A stretch of 9,315 bases of DNA from Thermoleophilia bacterium. GTDB lineage: Bacteria; Actinomycetota; Thermoleophilia; Gaiellales; SKUG01. How positions within the stretch are numbered: the first letter of the stretch is position 1; each line of letters starts with the position of its first letter. Of this stretch, positions 1-5,915 are shown in pieces. Location of the stretch: positions 1 to 9,315 of the forward strand of contig SKUG01000118.1 of NCBI GenBank assembly GCA_007122215.1, read 5' to 3'. A program made the translations under genes and the position numbers. The notes beneath the pieces were generated by a model. That model saw only the letters and a program-made list of their open reading frames with translations. It did no database searches and was not told the origin of the DNA.

Positions 1-1
1 G

Positions 2-412
2 ATGGAGGAGCAGCTCAAGAACACGCTGCTGCTGGCCCAGGACAGCGCCGACAAGTCCACCGAGCAGGCCCGGCGCGAGGCCGAGCTGATGCTCACCGAG
101 GCGGGCCAGAAGGCCCGGGACATCGTCCACAAGGCCCACGAGGAGAAGACGCTGCTCGAGGGCGACCTGCGCAACCTGCGCGCCGTCGAGCACGAGACGC
201 GCCAGCGCTTCCGGGCGCTGGCAGAGGCCGTGCTGGCCAACCTCGACGAGGCCGAGGCAGCCGCCGACGAGTCCGCCGTCACGCTGCGGGCAGCGATCCG
301 CGATGCCCGGCCCTCCCGGCCCATCCATACCGATGGCGCCGCTGCCGGCGAGGACGCTCGATCCGCTGCCGGCGAGGACGTCGCAGCGGCCGAGCCGGTC
401 ACCACCAGCTGA
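2..412 (+). CDS. divIVA: DivIVA-family coiled-coil protein, C-terminal part (5' end outside window)
   Basis: This is the 3' part of a gene that runs in from upstream. The first in-frame ATG at position 2 is probably an internal methionine, because the reading frame is open to the window edge. About 136 residues are visible. The start (MEEQLKNTLLLAQ, then ARREAEL and KAHEE) resembles the second coiled-coil segment of DivIVA/Wag31 proteins. Residues 1 to about 95 are Ala/Glu/Arg/Leu-rich and look like a continuous coiled coil. The last ~35 residues form an Ala/Glu/Asp-rich, probably disordered tail containing a duplicated AAGED block. DivIVA proteins oligomerise at curved membrane at poles and septa and, in Actinomycetota, direct polar growth; the membrane-binding N-terminus is not in the window. 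The next gene, lspA, lies in the same frame just after the TGA stop. Family assignment is fairly sure; the exact role is inferred. Confidence 0.8.
   Translation: MEEQLKNTLLLAQDSADKSTEQARREAELMLTEAGQKARDIVHKAHEEKTLLEGDLRNLRAVEHETRQRFRALAEAVLANLDEAEAAADESAVTLRAAIRDARPSRPIHTDGAAAGEDARSAAGEDVAAAEPVTTS
339..380 (+). repeat. 18-bp direct repeat in the divIVA tail
   Basis: The 18-base unit CCGCTGCCGGCGAGGACG occurs at 339-356 and again at 363-380, a period of 24 bases (8 codons), so it stays in frame. It encodes the repeated AAGED block of the acidic tail. It looks like a small tandem duplication in a low-constraint, disordered region. Confidence 0.85.
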
Positions 413-421
413 CCCCGCATC

Positions 422-916
422 CTGGCCGAGCACGAGACAGGGCACCGCGTCCGGCTCCGCTGGACGGTCGGCCTGACCGCGGTCGTCGTCGCGCTGGTTG
501 ACCTCGCGAGCAAGGCGTGGGTCCGTGCCAACCTCGGCCTCGGAGAGCTTCGCGAGCTGCCGGGGCCGCTCAACCTGCGGCACGTCGAGAACACCGGGAT
601 CGCCTTCGGCCTGCTCTCGGGCATGGGGCCCGCGCTCGTGGTGCTCGCGGTCCTGGTCGGCATCGGGCTGGTCGTGCTCGTGGCCGGGATGGCTGCCAGC
701 AGCACGACCATGTCGGTCGCGCTGGGACTGATCGCCGGGGGAGCCGTCGGCAACGTCGTGGACCGCGTGCGCTTCGGTGCCGTGACCGACTTCCTCGACC
801 TGCCGCGCTGGCCGACGTTCAACGTTGCCGACTGTGCGATCGTGTCTGGCGTCGTGCTCGTGTTCGTCCTCGAGCTCGCGGCTGCGCGGCGGGAGCGCTC
901 GGTGACGCCCCCGTGA
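422..916 (+). CDS. lspA: Lipoprotein signal peptidase II (LspA), probable CTG start
   Basis: LspA is an integral-membrane aspartyl protease that cleaves the signal peptide of prolipoproteins after diacylglyceryl modification of the lipobox cysteine. Counting from the CTG at 422 the protein is 164 residues, normal for the family. Visible features are a first membrane helix ending in VDLASK (residues 26-31), the NTGIAFG motif (57-63), a second helix around 70-90, GGAVGNVVDR (106-115), TDF with candidate catalytic Asp123, and FNVAD with candidate catalytic Asp137, followed by a last membrane helix. There is no in-frame ATG, GTG or TTG between the divIVA stop (410-412) and the ATG at 623, and that ATG would delete the first helix and the NTG motif. 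CTG at 422, or ATC at 419, is therefore the likely start, with no clear Shine-Dalgarno sequence. The 3' end overlaps rluD by 4 bases. The function is secure; the start is not. Confidence 0.9.
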   Translation: MAEHETGHRVRLRWTVGLTAVVVALVDLASKAWVRANLGLGELRELPGPLNLRHVENTGIAFGLLSGMGPALVVLAVLVGIGLVVLVAGMAASSTTMSVALGLIAGGAVGNVVDRVRFGAVTDFLDLPRWPTFNVADCAIVSGVVLVFVLELAAARRERSVTPP

Positions 917-1848
917 GGAAGGTCGTCGCAGACGATGCGGACGGGACGCGCCTCGACCGCTTCCTCGGGCTGCTCGCGCCGGTCGGGTCGCGGACCCGCG
1001 CCGAGCGCCTGGTCGCCGCCGGCAACGTCCGGGTGAACGGGCACCCGGCCCCGACCAAGAGCCTGCGGCTGCGCACCGGGGACGAGGTCACCATCGACGA
1101 CGAGGCCCTGGTGGAGGCGCCCCTGGTCGAGGGCGACCTCGAGCTCGACCTGCCGATCCTCTTCGACGACGAGCACCTGATCATCATCGACAAGCCTGCC
1201 GGCCTGATGGTCCACCCTGCTCCCGGACGACGCGAGCCCGCGCTCACCGACCTGCTGGGTGCCGGCGGGGTGGAGCTCGCCGCTGCAGCCGACGACGCCC
1301 AGGGACCACGGCCCGGGGTCGTCCACCGCCTCGACCGGGACACCTCGGGGGCGATCGTGCTGGCGCGGACCCCGGCAGCACTGCGTGCGATGCAGGACCT
1401 GATCCGGGAGCGTCTCGTGCGGCGCGAGTACGTCGCGCTGGTCCACGGAACCCCTCCGTCACGAGCCGGCCGGATCGAGGCTGCGATCGGCCGTCACTGG
1501 CGGGATCCCACGCGGCAGTCGATCGATACCGACCGCCCCCGGGATGCGATCACCCACTTCGTCGTCGACGAGCTCGTCGGGGGCATGAGCCTGCTGCGCG
1601 TGCGCCTCGAGACCGGCCGGACCCACCAGATCCGCGTGCACATGCAGGCGATCGGCCACCCCGTGGTCGGTGATCCCACCTACGGCGGACCGGGACCGAG
1701 GCTTGGGCTGGACCGCCAGTTCCTGCATGCCGGGCGGCTGGCCTTCACGCACCCGATCACGGGCGTCGACGTCGACGTGCGCAGCCCCCTCCCACCGGAC
1801 CTGCATGCGGCGCTGCTGGCGGCACGAGAGGCCCAGGGAGGCACCTGA
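913..1848 (+). CDS. rluD: 23S rRNA pseudouridine synthase, RluA/RluD family
   Basis: This enzyme isomerises uridine to pseudouridine in large-subunit rRNA (RluD: positions 1911, 1915 and 1917 of helix 69 in E. coli). The 311-residue protein has an N-terminal S4 RNA-binding domain (about residues 13-60, with RLDRFL and VRVNG). The RluA-type catalytic domain follows, with HRLDRDTSG at 138-146, in which Asp141 is the catalytic nucleophile, and a GRTHQIRVH block around 235-243. The GTG start at 913 overlaps the lspA stop as GTGA, so translation is probably coupled to lspA; the S4 domain begins right after it. The open frame extends upstream, but that part is the lspA region read out of frame. lspA next to an RluA-family gene is a common bacterial arrangement. 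RluA-family members are hard to tell apart, so the exact target is inferred from the S4 domain and context. Confidence 0.92.
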   Translation: MRKVVADDADGTRLDRFLGLLAPVGSRTRAERLVAAGNVRVNGHPAPTKSLRLRTGDEVTIDDEALVEAPLVEGDLELDLPILFDDEHLIIIDKPAGLMVHPAPGRREPALTDLLGAGGVELAAAADDAQGPRPGVVHRLDRDTSGAIVLARTPAALRAMQDLIRERLVRREYVALVHGTPPSRAGRIEAAIGRHWRDPTRQSIDTDRPRDAITHFVVDELVGGMSLLRVRLETGRTHQIRVHMQAIGHPVVGDPTYGGPGPRLGLDRQFLHAGRLAFTHPITGVDVDVRSPLPPDLHAALLAAREAQGGT

Positions 1849-1860
1849 GGTCGGAGGACC

Positions 1861-1874
1861 GGGGCAGCGGCCCC
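1861..1874. terminator. Possible stem-loop between convergent genes
   Basis: GGGGC at 1861-1865 can pair with GCCCC at 1870-1874 across a 4-base loop. It lies in the 27-base gap between the convergent ends of rluD and the diguanylate cyclase gene, where a bidirectional terminator would be expected. There is no T-run on either side and the stem is short, so this is weak support. Confidence 0.25.
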
Positions 1875-1875
1875 C

Positions 1876-2925
1876 TCAGTGGCGCTCCGGTGCCGCAGTG
1901 CCAGGCTCCTGGCCGTCGCCAGTGGTCGCTGCTGACTTTCGTGCACGCTTGTCGGCATACTGGCGCTCGTCGGCAAGCACCAGCAGGCTGCGCGCATCGT
2001 CGGCCTCGGTGGGGAAGCCCGCGGTGCCGGCCGACACCGAGACGGTCGGGGGCAGGCCCGAGCTGCCGAGCTCGGCAGTGAGCCGGGCCCGCAGCCGATC
2101 GAGGAAGAGGTGCGCGGCGAGCTCGCTGGACTCGACGAGGCAGATCACGAACTCGTCGCCACCCATGCGACCGGCGAAGTCGCTCTCGCGGATGGATCCC
2201 GAGATCACGCGGCTCAGCGCCAGCAGGACCTCGTCGCCCACGGCATGGCCAAGGGTGTCGTTGACGTCCTTGAACTCGTCGAGGTCGAAGTAGATGACCT
2301 GCAGCGTGTGGCCGTAGCGGCGGTGGCGATCGAGCTCCTCGTCGAGCCGGGCATGGAACGCCTGGTGGTTGAGCAGGCCGGTCAGCGAGTCCCGCCGCCC
2401 CTGCTCGCTCAACGCCTCGGTCGCCCGGTTGAAGTAGGTCACCGTGCACTCGGCGATGACCTCGTCGAGGATCGAGTTGAGCCGATCCTCGATGCTCAGC
2501 ACCGAGGCGGCATCGAGCCGATCGCTGCGCTCCTGGATGAACCGCCACAGCACGCGACGCAGCAGCAGGAACTCCAGCACGATCTCCCGCGCGGAGAACC
2601 CGGCGGCCTCCCGGGCCGTGACGTGGTCCCGTGCCAGCCGCGTGAGGATCGGGTTGGTGCCGATCTGGCGCACCGGGCGGGGGCGGGTGAGCACGGTTGC
2701 CAGGCTGCCGATGAAGGCGGGGAGGTTCGCGACCTGGGCGGTGCTGCCCAGGCCGGCCAGGCCGGGCAGGACGCCCCGCTCGCTGGCGTCGCGCACGACG
2801 CGCAGGGCGATGTTCCAGCTCTCCAGCCGCAGGGCATGCGCAATCTCCGCGATCGCGGCATCATCCGGCGCTGTCCCCGCCGCCGCGGGGACGTATGGCC
2901 CATCAGGTGTCGGCCCGGCATCCAT
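1876..2925 (-). CDS. Diguanylate cyclase with helical N-terminal domain (GGDEF protein)
   Basis: The product is predicted to make cyclic di-GMP from two GTP. From the ATG at 2925 it has 349 residues. The N-terminal ~175 residues are mostly helical, with no predicted membrane segment, and include a stretch (HVTAREAAGFSAREI, then FLLLRRVLW) reminiscent of RsbRD-type N-terminal domains; that resemblance is tentative. A GGDEF domain follows, starting at DSLTGLLNH (179-187), with metal-site Asp214 in FDLDEFK, VND at 221-223, an intact GGDEF motif at 255-259, and an RESD inhibitory site at 246-249, spaced five residues before it as in product-inhibited enzymes. No EAL domain is seen. The frame is open to a GTG at 2991, but that start would run over the inverted repeat at 2963-2981, so ATG 2925 is preferred. 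It is the only minus-strand gene, convergent with rluD and divergent from rpsB, so it is probably transcribed alone. Catalytic activity is likely; the signal sensed is unknown. Confidence 0.88.
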   Translation of the reverse strand: MDAGPTPDGPYVPAAAGTAPDDAAIAEIAHALRLESWNIALRVVRDASERGVLPGLAGLGSTAQVANLPAFIGSLATVLTRPRPVRQIGTNPILTRLARDHVTAREAAGFSAREIVLEFLLLRRVLWRFIQERSDRLDAASVLSIEDRLNSILDEVIAECTVTYFNRATEALSEQGRRDSLTGLLNHQAFHARLDEELDRHRRYGHTLQVIYFDLDEFKDVNDTLGHAVGDEVLLALSRVISGSIRESDFAGRMGGDEFVICLVESSELAAHLFLDRLRARLTAELGSSGLPPTVSVSAGTAGFPTEADDARSLLVLADERQYADKRARKSAATTGDGQEPGTAAPERH

Positions 2926-2962
2926 GTCGTCACACCCAGCGTAGGCCACCCCGCGGGATCTG

Positions 2963-2981
2963 GCCAGCGTTCGACGCTGGC
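2963..2981. promoter_or_regulatory. Perfect 8-bp inverted repeat, candidate operator
   Basis: GCCAGCGT at 2963-2970 and ACGCTGGC at 2974-2981 are perfect inverse complements separated by TCG. The dyad lies in the divergent region, about 38 bases upstream of the diguanylate cyclase ATG (2925) and about 22 bases upstream of the candidate rpsB -10 box. This is a typical position for a dimeric transcription factor to act on either promoter. The symmetry is seen directly; the function is inferred. Confidence 0.5.
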
Positions 2982-3008
2982 ACGGAGCCACGCAGACTGG
3001 GCTATACT
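2977..3008 (+). promoter_or_regulatory. Candidate promoter of the rpsB operon
   Basis: TATACT at 3003-3008 is a good match to a sigma-70-type -10 box and stands out in this GC-rich sequence. The best -35 candidate, CTGGCA at 2977-2982, is weak and 20 bases away, so activation by a bound factor is possible. Transcription would start near 3015, leaving a leader of about 115 bases before rpsB. Confidence 0.45.
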
Positions 3009-3012
3009 CGGC

Positions 3013-3088
3013 GGGTCATACCGACCCTCGAGACCCGCACGGGGTCCTGCAGGTGGTGCCCGGCAGCCTCGCCGGGTCTGCAGGGACC
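3013..3088 (+). promoter_or_regulatory. Structured 5' leader of rpsB with alternative stems
   Basis: Several complementary segments occur in the 5' untranslated region. GGGTC (3013-3017) pairs with GACCC (3023-3027). GACCC (3032-3036) pairs with GGGTC (3042-3046). A larger nested hairpin pairs GGTC plus CTGCAG (3043-3052) with CTGCAG (3078-3083) plus GACC (3085-3088), with one bulged G, enclosing CCCGGC (3059-3064) paired with GCCGGG (3071-3076). The second and third pairings share 3043-3046 and so exclude each other. Ribosomal protein S2 represses its own mRNA through the leader in gammaproteobacteria; a similar role here is inference, and I cannot match a known RNA family. Confidence 0.45.
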
Positions 3089-3130
3089 GGACGGGACAGA
3101 CCATCCGATACCAACCAAAGGACACGAATC

Positions 3131-3904
3131 GTGGCACAGGTAGAGATGCGCCAGCTGCTCGGCGCAGGCATGCACTTCGGGCACCAGACCCGACGCTGGA
3201 ATCCCAAGATGCGCCGCTACATCTGGGGCGAGAAGTTCGGCATCTACGTCATCGACCTCGTCCAGACCCAGCGCCTCCTGGCCGACGCCGAGAACTTCGT
3301 CTCGAGCATCGCCGGGCGTGGGGGGACCGTCCTCTTCATCGGCACCAAGAAGCAGGCCCAGGATGCGGTCGAGCACGCAGCCTCGACCTGCGGCATGCCG
3401 TACGTCAACCACCGCTGGCTGGGCGGGCTGCTCACCAACTGGAAGACCATCAGCGCCCGCCTCAAGGTGATGCAGGAGCTTCGCCAGCAGCGCGACAGCG
3501 GCCAGATCGAGCTGCTGGGCACCAAGGAGCAGGGCATGCGCATGAAGGAGCTGCGCAAGCTCGAGGAGAGCCTCGGCGGCGTCGCCCACATGGAGAAGCT
3601 GCCCGACGCGGTCGTGGTCGTCGACGTCAACCAGGAGGAGCTCGCCGTGCGCGAGGCACGGCGCTGCGGCATCCCCGTGATCGCCCTGGTCGACACCAAC
3701 TGCGATCCCGACGCGGTCGACTACGTGATCCCCGGCAACGATGACGCGATGCGCTCCTGCACGCTCTTCCTCGAGCGGCTCTCCGGAGCTGTCACGGATG
3801 CACGCACGCTCGTGCGCGCCGAGGACATGGCCGCCGAGCAGGCCGGCGACGAGGAGCCCGTCGGCGTTGGCGTGGCTGCCGAGGCGCCTGCCGGCGACGC
3901 CTGA
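3131..3904 (+). CDS. rpsB: 30S ribosomal protein S2
   Basis: S2 is a late-assembling protein of the small ribosomal subunit, at the head-body junction, needed for S1 binding and initiation in many bacteria. The 257-residue product shows the family's hallmarks: EMRQLLGAGMHFGHQTRRWNPKM near the N-terminus, FIGTKKQAQ, VNHRWLGGLLTNW, KLPDAVVVVD and PVIALVDTNCDPD, then an acidic Ala/Glu-rich tail. The GTG at 3131 is chosen because AAAGGA at 3117-3122 gives a good Shine-Dalgarno 8 bases upstream and the protein then starts where S2 normally does. A longer in-frame opening from 3053 lies in the structured leader. The gene heads an rpsB-tsf pair, with a candidate promoter about 120 bases upstream and 48 bases before tsf. 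The 3905-3952 gap is C/A-rich with no evident terminator, so tsf is probably co-transcribed. Confidence 0.98.
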   Translation: MAQVEMRQLLGAGMHFGHQTRRWNPKMRRYIWGEKFGIYVIDLVQTQRLLADAENFVSSIAGRGGTVLFIGTKKQAQDAVEHAASTCGMPYVNHRWLGGLLTNWKTISARLKVMQELRQQRDSGQIELLGTKEQGMRMKELRKLEESLGGVAHMEKLPDAVVVVDVNQEELAVREARRCGIPVIALVDTNCDPDAVDYVIPGNDDAMRSCTLFLERLSGAVTDARTLVRAEDMAAEQAGDEEPVGVGVAAEAPAGDA

Positions 3905-3952
3905 GCGAACACCAGCACCCACCAACACACCGACTCCCGAGGATACTCCCTG

Positions 3953-4567
3953 ATGGCAACTGCCCAGATCACCCCCGCAATGGTCAAGGCGCTGCGCGAG
4001 AAGACCGGCGCAGGCATGATGGACTGCAAGAAGGCGCTCGCCGAGACCGGCGGCGACGAGGCTGCGGCCGTGACGCTGCTGCGCGAGAAGGGCATGGCGG
4101 CAGCCGGCAAGCTCGCCGGGCGCGCGACGACCGAGGGACGGGTCGAGACCTACACCCACGGCGACGGCCGGATCGGCGTGATGGTCGAGATCGGTTGCAA
4201 CACCGACTTCGTGGCCCGCAACGACGACTTCGTGAACTTCGCGCGCGACATCGCGATGCACATCGCAGCCATGGCCCCGCGCTGGGTGAGCCGGGACGAG
4301 GTCCCCGCCGAGCTGGTGGAGGCCGAGCGCGAGCTCTACCGCAAGCAGGTCGCCGACAAGCCCGAGCAGGTCCAGGACAAGATCACCGAGGGCAAGCTCA
4401 ACAAGTGGTACTCCGAGGTCTGCCTGCTCGACCAGGTCTGGATCCGCGGCAAGGAGAAGTACGACCGCGACCTCACCATCGAGGAGCTGCGGACCGAGAT
4501 CGTCCAGACCACCGGCGAGAACGTCGAGATCAGGCGCTTCGAGCGCTTCGAGCTCGGCGGCAGCTGA
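3953..4567 (+). CDS. tsf: Translation elongation factor Ts (short form)
   Basis: EF-Ts is the guanine-nucleotide exchange factor that recycles EF-Tu from its GDP to its GTP form. The 204-residue protein has the N-terminal UBA-like domain (about residues 6-42, with [20 protein letters not shown]) and the key TDFVARN motif at 84-90, which contacts EF-Tu. The C-terminal module has [15 protein letters not shown] and ends at [15 protein letters not shown]. It is about 80 residues shorter than the E. coli protein (283) and close to the short Thermus type, which has a single core subdomain and works as a dimer. Dimerisation here is inference. The ATG at 3953 has GAGGA about 9 bases upstream. The ORF has a clean stop and family-like ends, so the short length is not truncation. 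Confidence 0.97.
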   Translation: MATAQITPAMVKALREKTGAGMMDCKKALAETGGDEAAAVTLLREKGMAAAGKLAGRATTEGRVETYTHGDGRIGVMVEIGCNTDFVARNDDFVNFARDIAMHIAAMAPRWVSRDEVPAELVEAERELYRKQVADKPEQVQDKITEGKLNKWYSEVCLLDQVWIRGKEKYDRDLTIEELRTEIVQTTGENVEIRRFERFELGGS

Positions 4568-4580
4568 GGGGCCGGCCCGG

Positions 4581-5315
4581 GTGGCTGGCGACGTCGAGGA
4601 GTCCGGCCGGCTGGGCCGGGTGCTGCTGAAGCTCTCGGGCGAGGCGCTCATGGGCGATGCCGGCTTCGGCATCGACCCGGCGCGGATCGATGCCTGCGCC
4701 CGTGACGTGCAGGCGCTCGTCGATGCGGGAACCGAGGTCGCCATCGTCGTGGGTGGTGGCAACTTCTTCCGTGGGGTCAGCGACGCCGCCGCCGGGATGG
4801 ATCGGGCCGTTGCCGACCAGGTGGGGATGCTCGCCACCATCCTCAACGCGCTGCCGCTCGAGGCGGCACTGGTTCGTGCCGGGGTTCCCGCGACCACGAT
4901 GACCGCGGGCGAGGTCAGCGGCGTTGCCACCCGCTTCGACCGCCAGCGTGCCATCGAGCTGCTGGGGGAGGGGCGCGTGGTGATCAGCGCCCAGGGAACC
5001 GGATGCCCCTACTTCACGACCGATACCGCTGCCGCCCTGCGAGCGCTGGAGCTCGGCGTCGACGCGCTGCTCATGGCCAAGCACGGGGTGGACGGCGTCT
5101 ATGACGCGGACCCGCGAACGACGCCCGACGCGACCCGGATCGAGCGGATCAGCCCCCGGGAAGCCATCGCCCGCGACCTGCGCGTGATGGACCACGCAGC
5201 ACTCGCGCTGTGTGCCGACAACGGGCTGCCACTGTATGTTTTCGACATGGACGATCCGACCGCGGCCGCCCGACTGGTGCGCGGGGAGCGGGTCGGCACC
5301 GAGATCCGGGCATAG
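4581..5315 (+). CDS. pyrH: Uridylate kinase (UMP kinase)
   Basis: PyrH phosphorylates UMP to UDP with ATP, the step feeding all pyrimidine nucleotides and UDP-sugars for the cell wall. It is a cytoplasmic hexamer of the amino-acid-kinase fold. The 244-residue protein has VLLKLSGEAL at 14-23, the GGGN glycine-rich loop at 58-61 followed by FFRG, DQVGMLATILNA, and the GTGxPxFTTDTAAALRA block from 139, then MAKHGVDGVYDADPR. The usual Asn of GTGNPFF is Cys142 here. The GTG at 4581 follows tsf by 13 bases and has GAGGGG about 9 bases upstream. Close packing with tsf and frr matches the conserved rpsB-tsf-pyrH-frr order. Confidence 0.97.
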   Translation: MAGDVEESGRLGRVLLKLSGEALMGDAGFGIDPARIDACARDVQALVDAGTEVAIVVGGGNFFRGVSDAAAGMDRAVADQVGMLATILNALPLEAALVRAGVPATTMTAGEVSGVATRFDRQRAIELLGEGRVVISAQGTGCPYFTTDTAAALRALELGVDALLMAKHGVDGVYDADPRTTPDATRIERISPREAIARDLRVMDHAALALCADNGLPLYVFDMDDPTAAARLVRGERVGTEIRA

Positions 5316-5353
5316 CAGCGGCGCCGCGTGGGCGGCAGGGAGGGAGCACAGAC

Positions 5354-5911
5354 ATGGTGGATGGTGTCATCAGGGAGGCACGGAGCCGGATGGGCAAGTC
5401 CGTGGAGGCCACCCGCAACGAGTTCATGACGGTGCGGACCGGGCGGGCGAACCCGCACATGCTCGATCGCATCCACGTCGACTACTACGGTGCGAGCACG
5501 CCCCTCAACCAGCTGGCCACCATCAGCGCGCCCGAGCCGCGGATGCTTGCCGTCACCCCGTACGACAAGTCGGTGATGAAGGAGATCGAGCGCTCGATCG
5601 CCGAGAGCGAGCTCGGCCTGACGCCCTCCAACGACGGCAACGTCCTGCGGCTGTCGATCCCGGAGCTCAACGAGGAGCGGCGCAAGGAGATCGTCCGGAT
5701 CGTGCGCAACCTCGCCGAGGAGGGGCGGGTTGCGATTCGCAACATCCGTCGTGACTGCATCCAGGACGTCAAGAACGCCCAGAAGGCCGGTGACCTCAGC
5801 GAGGACGACGCCCGCAAGGCCGAGGGCCGAATCCAGGGCGTGACCGACGACCACATCGGGCAGGTCGACGAGGCGCTGGCAGCCAAGGAAGCCGAGATCC
5901 TGGAAGTCTGA
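5354..5911 (+). CDS. frr: Ribosome recycling factor
   Basis: RRF, with EF-G, splits post-termination ribosomes so that subunits can be reused. The product is 185 residues, the same length as the E. coli protein. It shows the family's pattern throughout: EARSRMGKSVEAT at the start, VRTGRANPHMLDRI, YYGASTPLNQLATIS, the RSIAESELGLTPSNDGN segment, IPELNEERRKEIVRIV, RVAIRNIRRD and a C-terminal EALAAKEAEILEV helix. Together these make the three-helix bundle and the hinge-linked small domain. The ATG at 5354 has a strong AGGGAGG Shine-Dalgarno about 9 bases upstream. The 38-base gap after pyrH contains a perfect 10-base GC palindrome (5318-5327) but no terminator-like T-run. The open frame continues upstream of 5354 but overlaps pyrH and is not family-like. 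Confidence 0.98.
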   Translation: MVDGVIREARSRMGKSVEATRNEFMTVRTGRANPHMLDRIHVDYYGASTPLNQLATISAPEPRMLAVTPYDKSVMKEIERSIAESELGLTPSNDGNVLRLSIPELNEERRKEIVRIVRNLAEEGRVAIRNIRRDCIQDVKNAQKAGDLSEDDARKAEGRIQGVTDDHIGQVDEALAAKEAEILEV

Positions 5912-5915
5912 ACGC

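Noticed and set aside
623..916. lspA starting at the first ATG (623)
   Set aside because: This would remove the first membrane helix and the NTGIAFG motif, both of which are encoded upstream in the same open frame.
2926..2991. Upstream GTG start (2991) for the diguanylate cyclase
   Set aside because: It would add 22 residues of unconserved-looking sequence and put the perfect inverted repeat at 2963-2981 inside the gene. It cannot be fully excluded, since neither start has a strong Shine-Dalgarno.
2110..3744. 544-codon plus-strand frame across the diguanylate cyclase gene, intergenic region and rpsB
   Set aside because: It overlaps the GGDEF gene antisense and then rpsB in another frame; its translation has no recognisable motif.
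3905..3952. rpsB-tsf gap as a possible terminator or attenuator
   Set aside because: The gap is C/A-rich with few G residues; I found no stem and no T-run.
3002..4954. 650-codon open frame on the minus strand opposite rpsB, tsf and pyrH
   Set aside because: It is antisense to three secure genes, its translation is low-complexity (Leu/Val/Ala/Gly/His-rich) with no recognisable domain, and long antisense frames are expected where stop codons are rare in GC-rich coding DNA.
5318..5327. Perfect 10-base GC palindrome between pyrH and frr
   Set aside because: It has no loop and no T-run, and GC-only palindromes of this length are expected by chance in such GC-rich sequence; it is unlikely to be a terminator.
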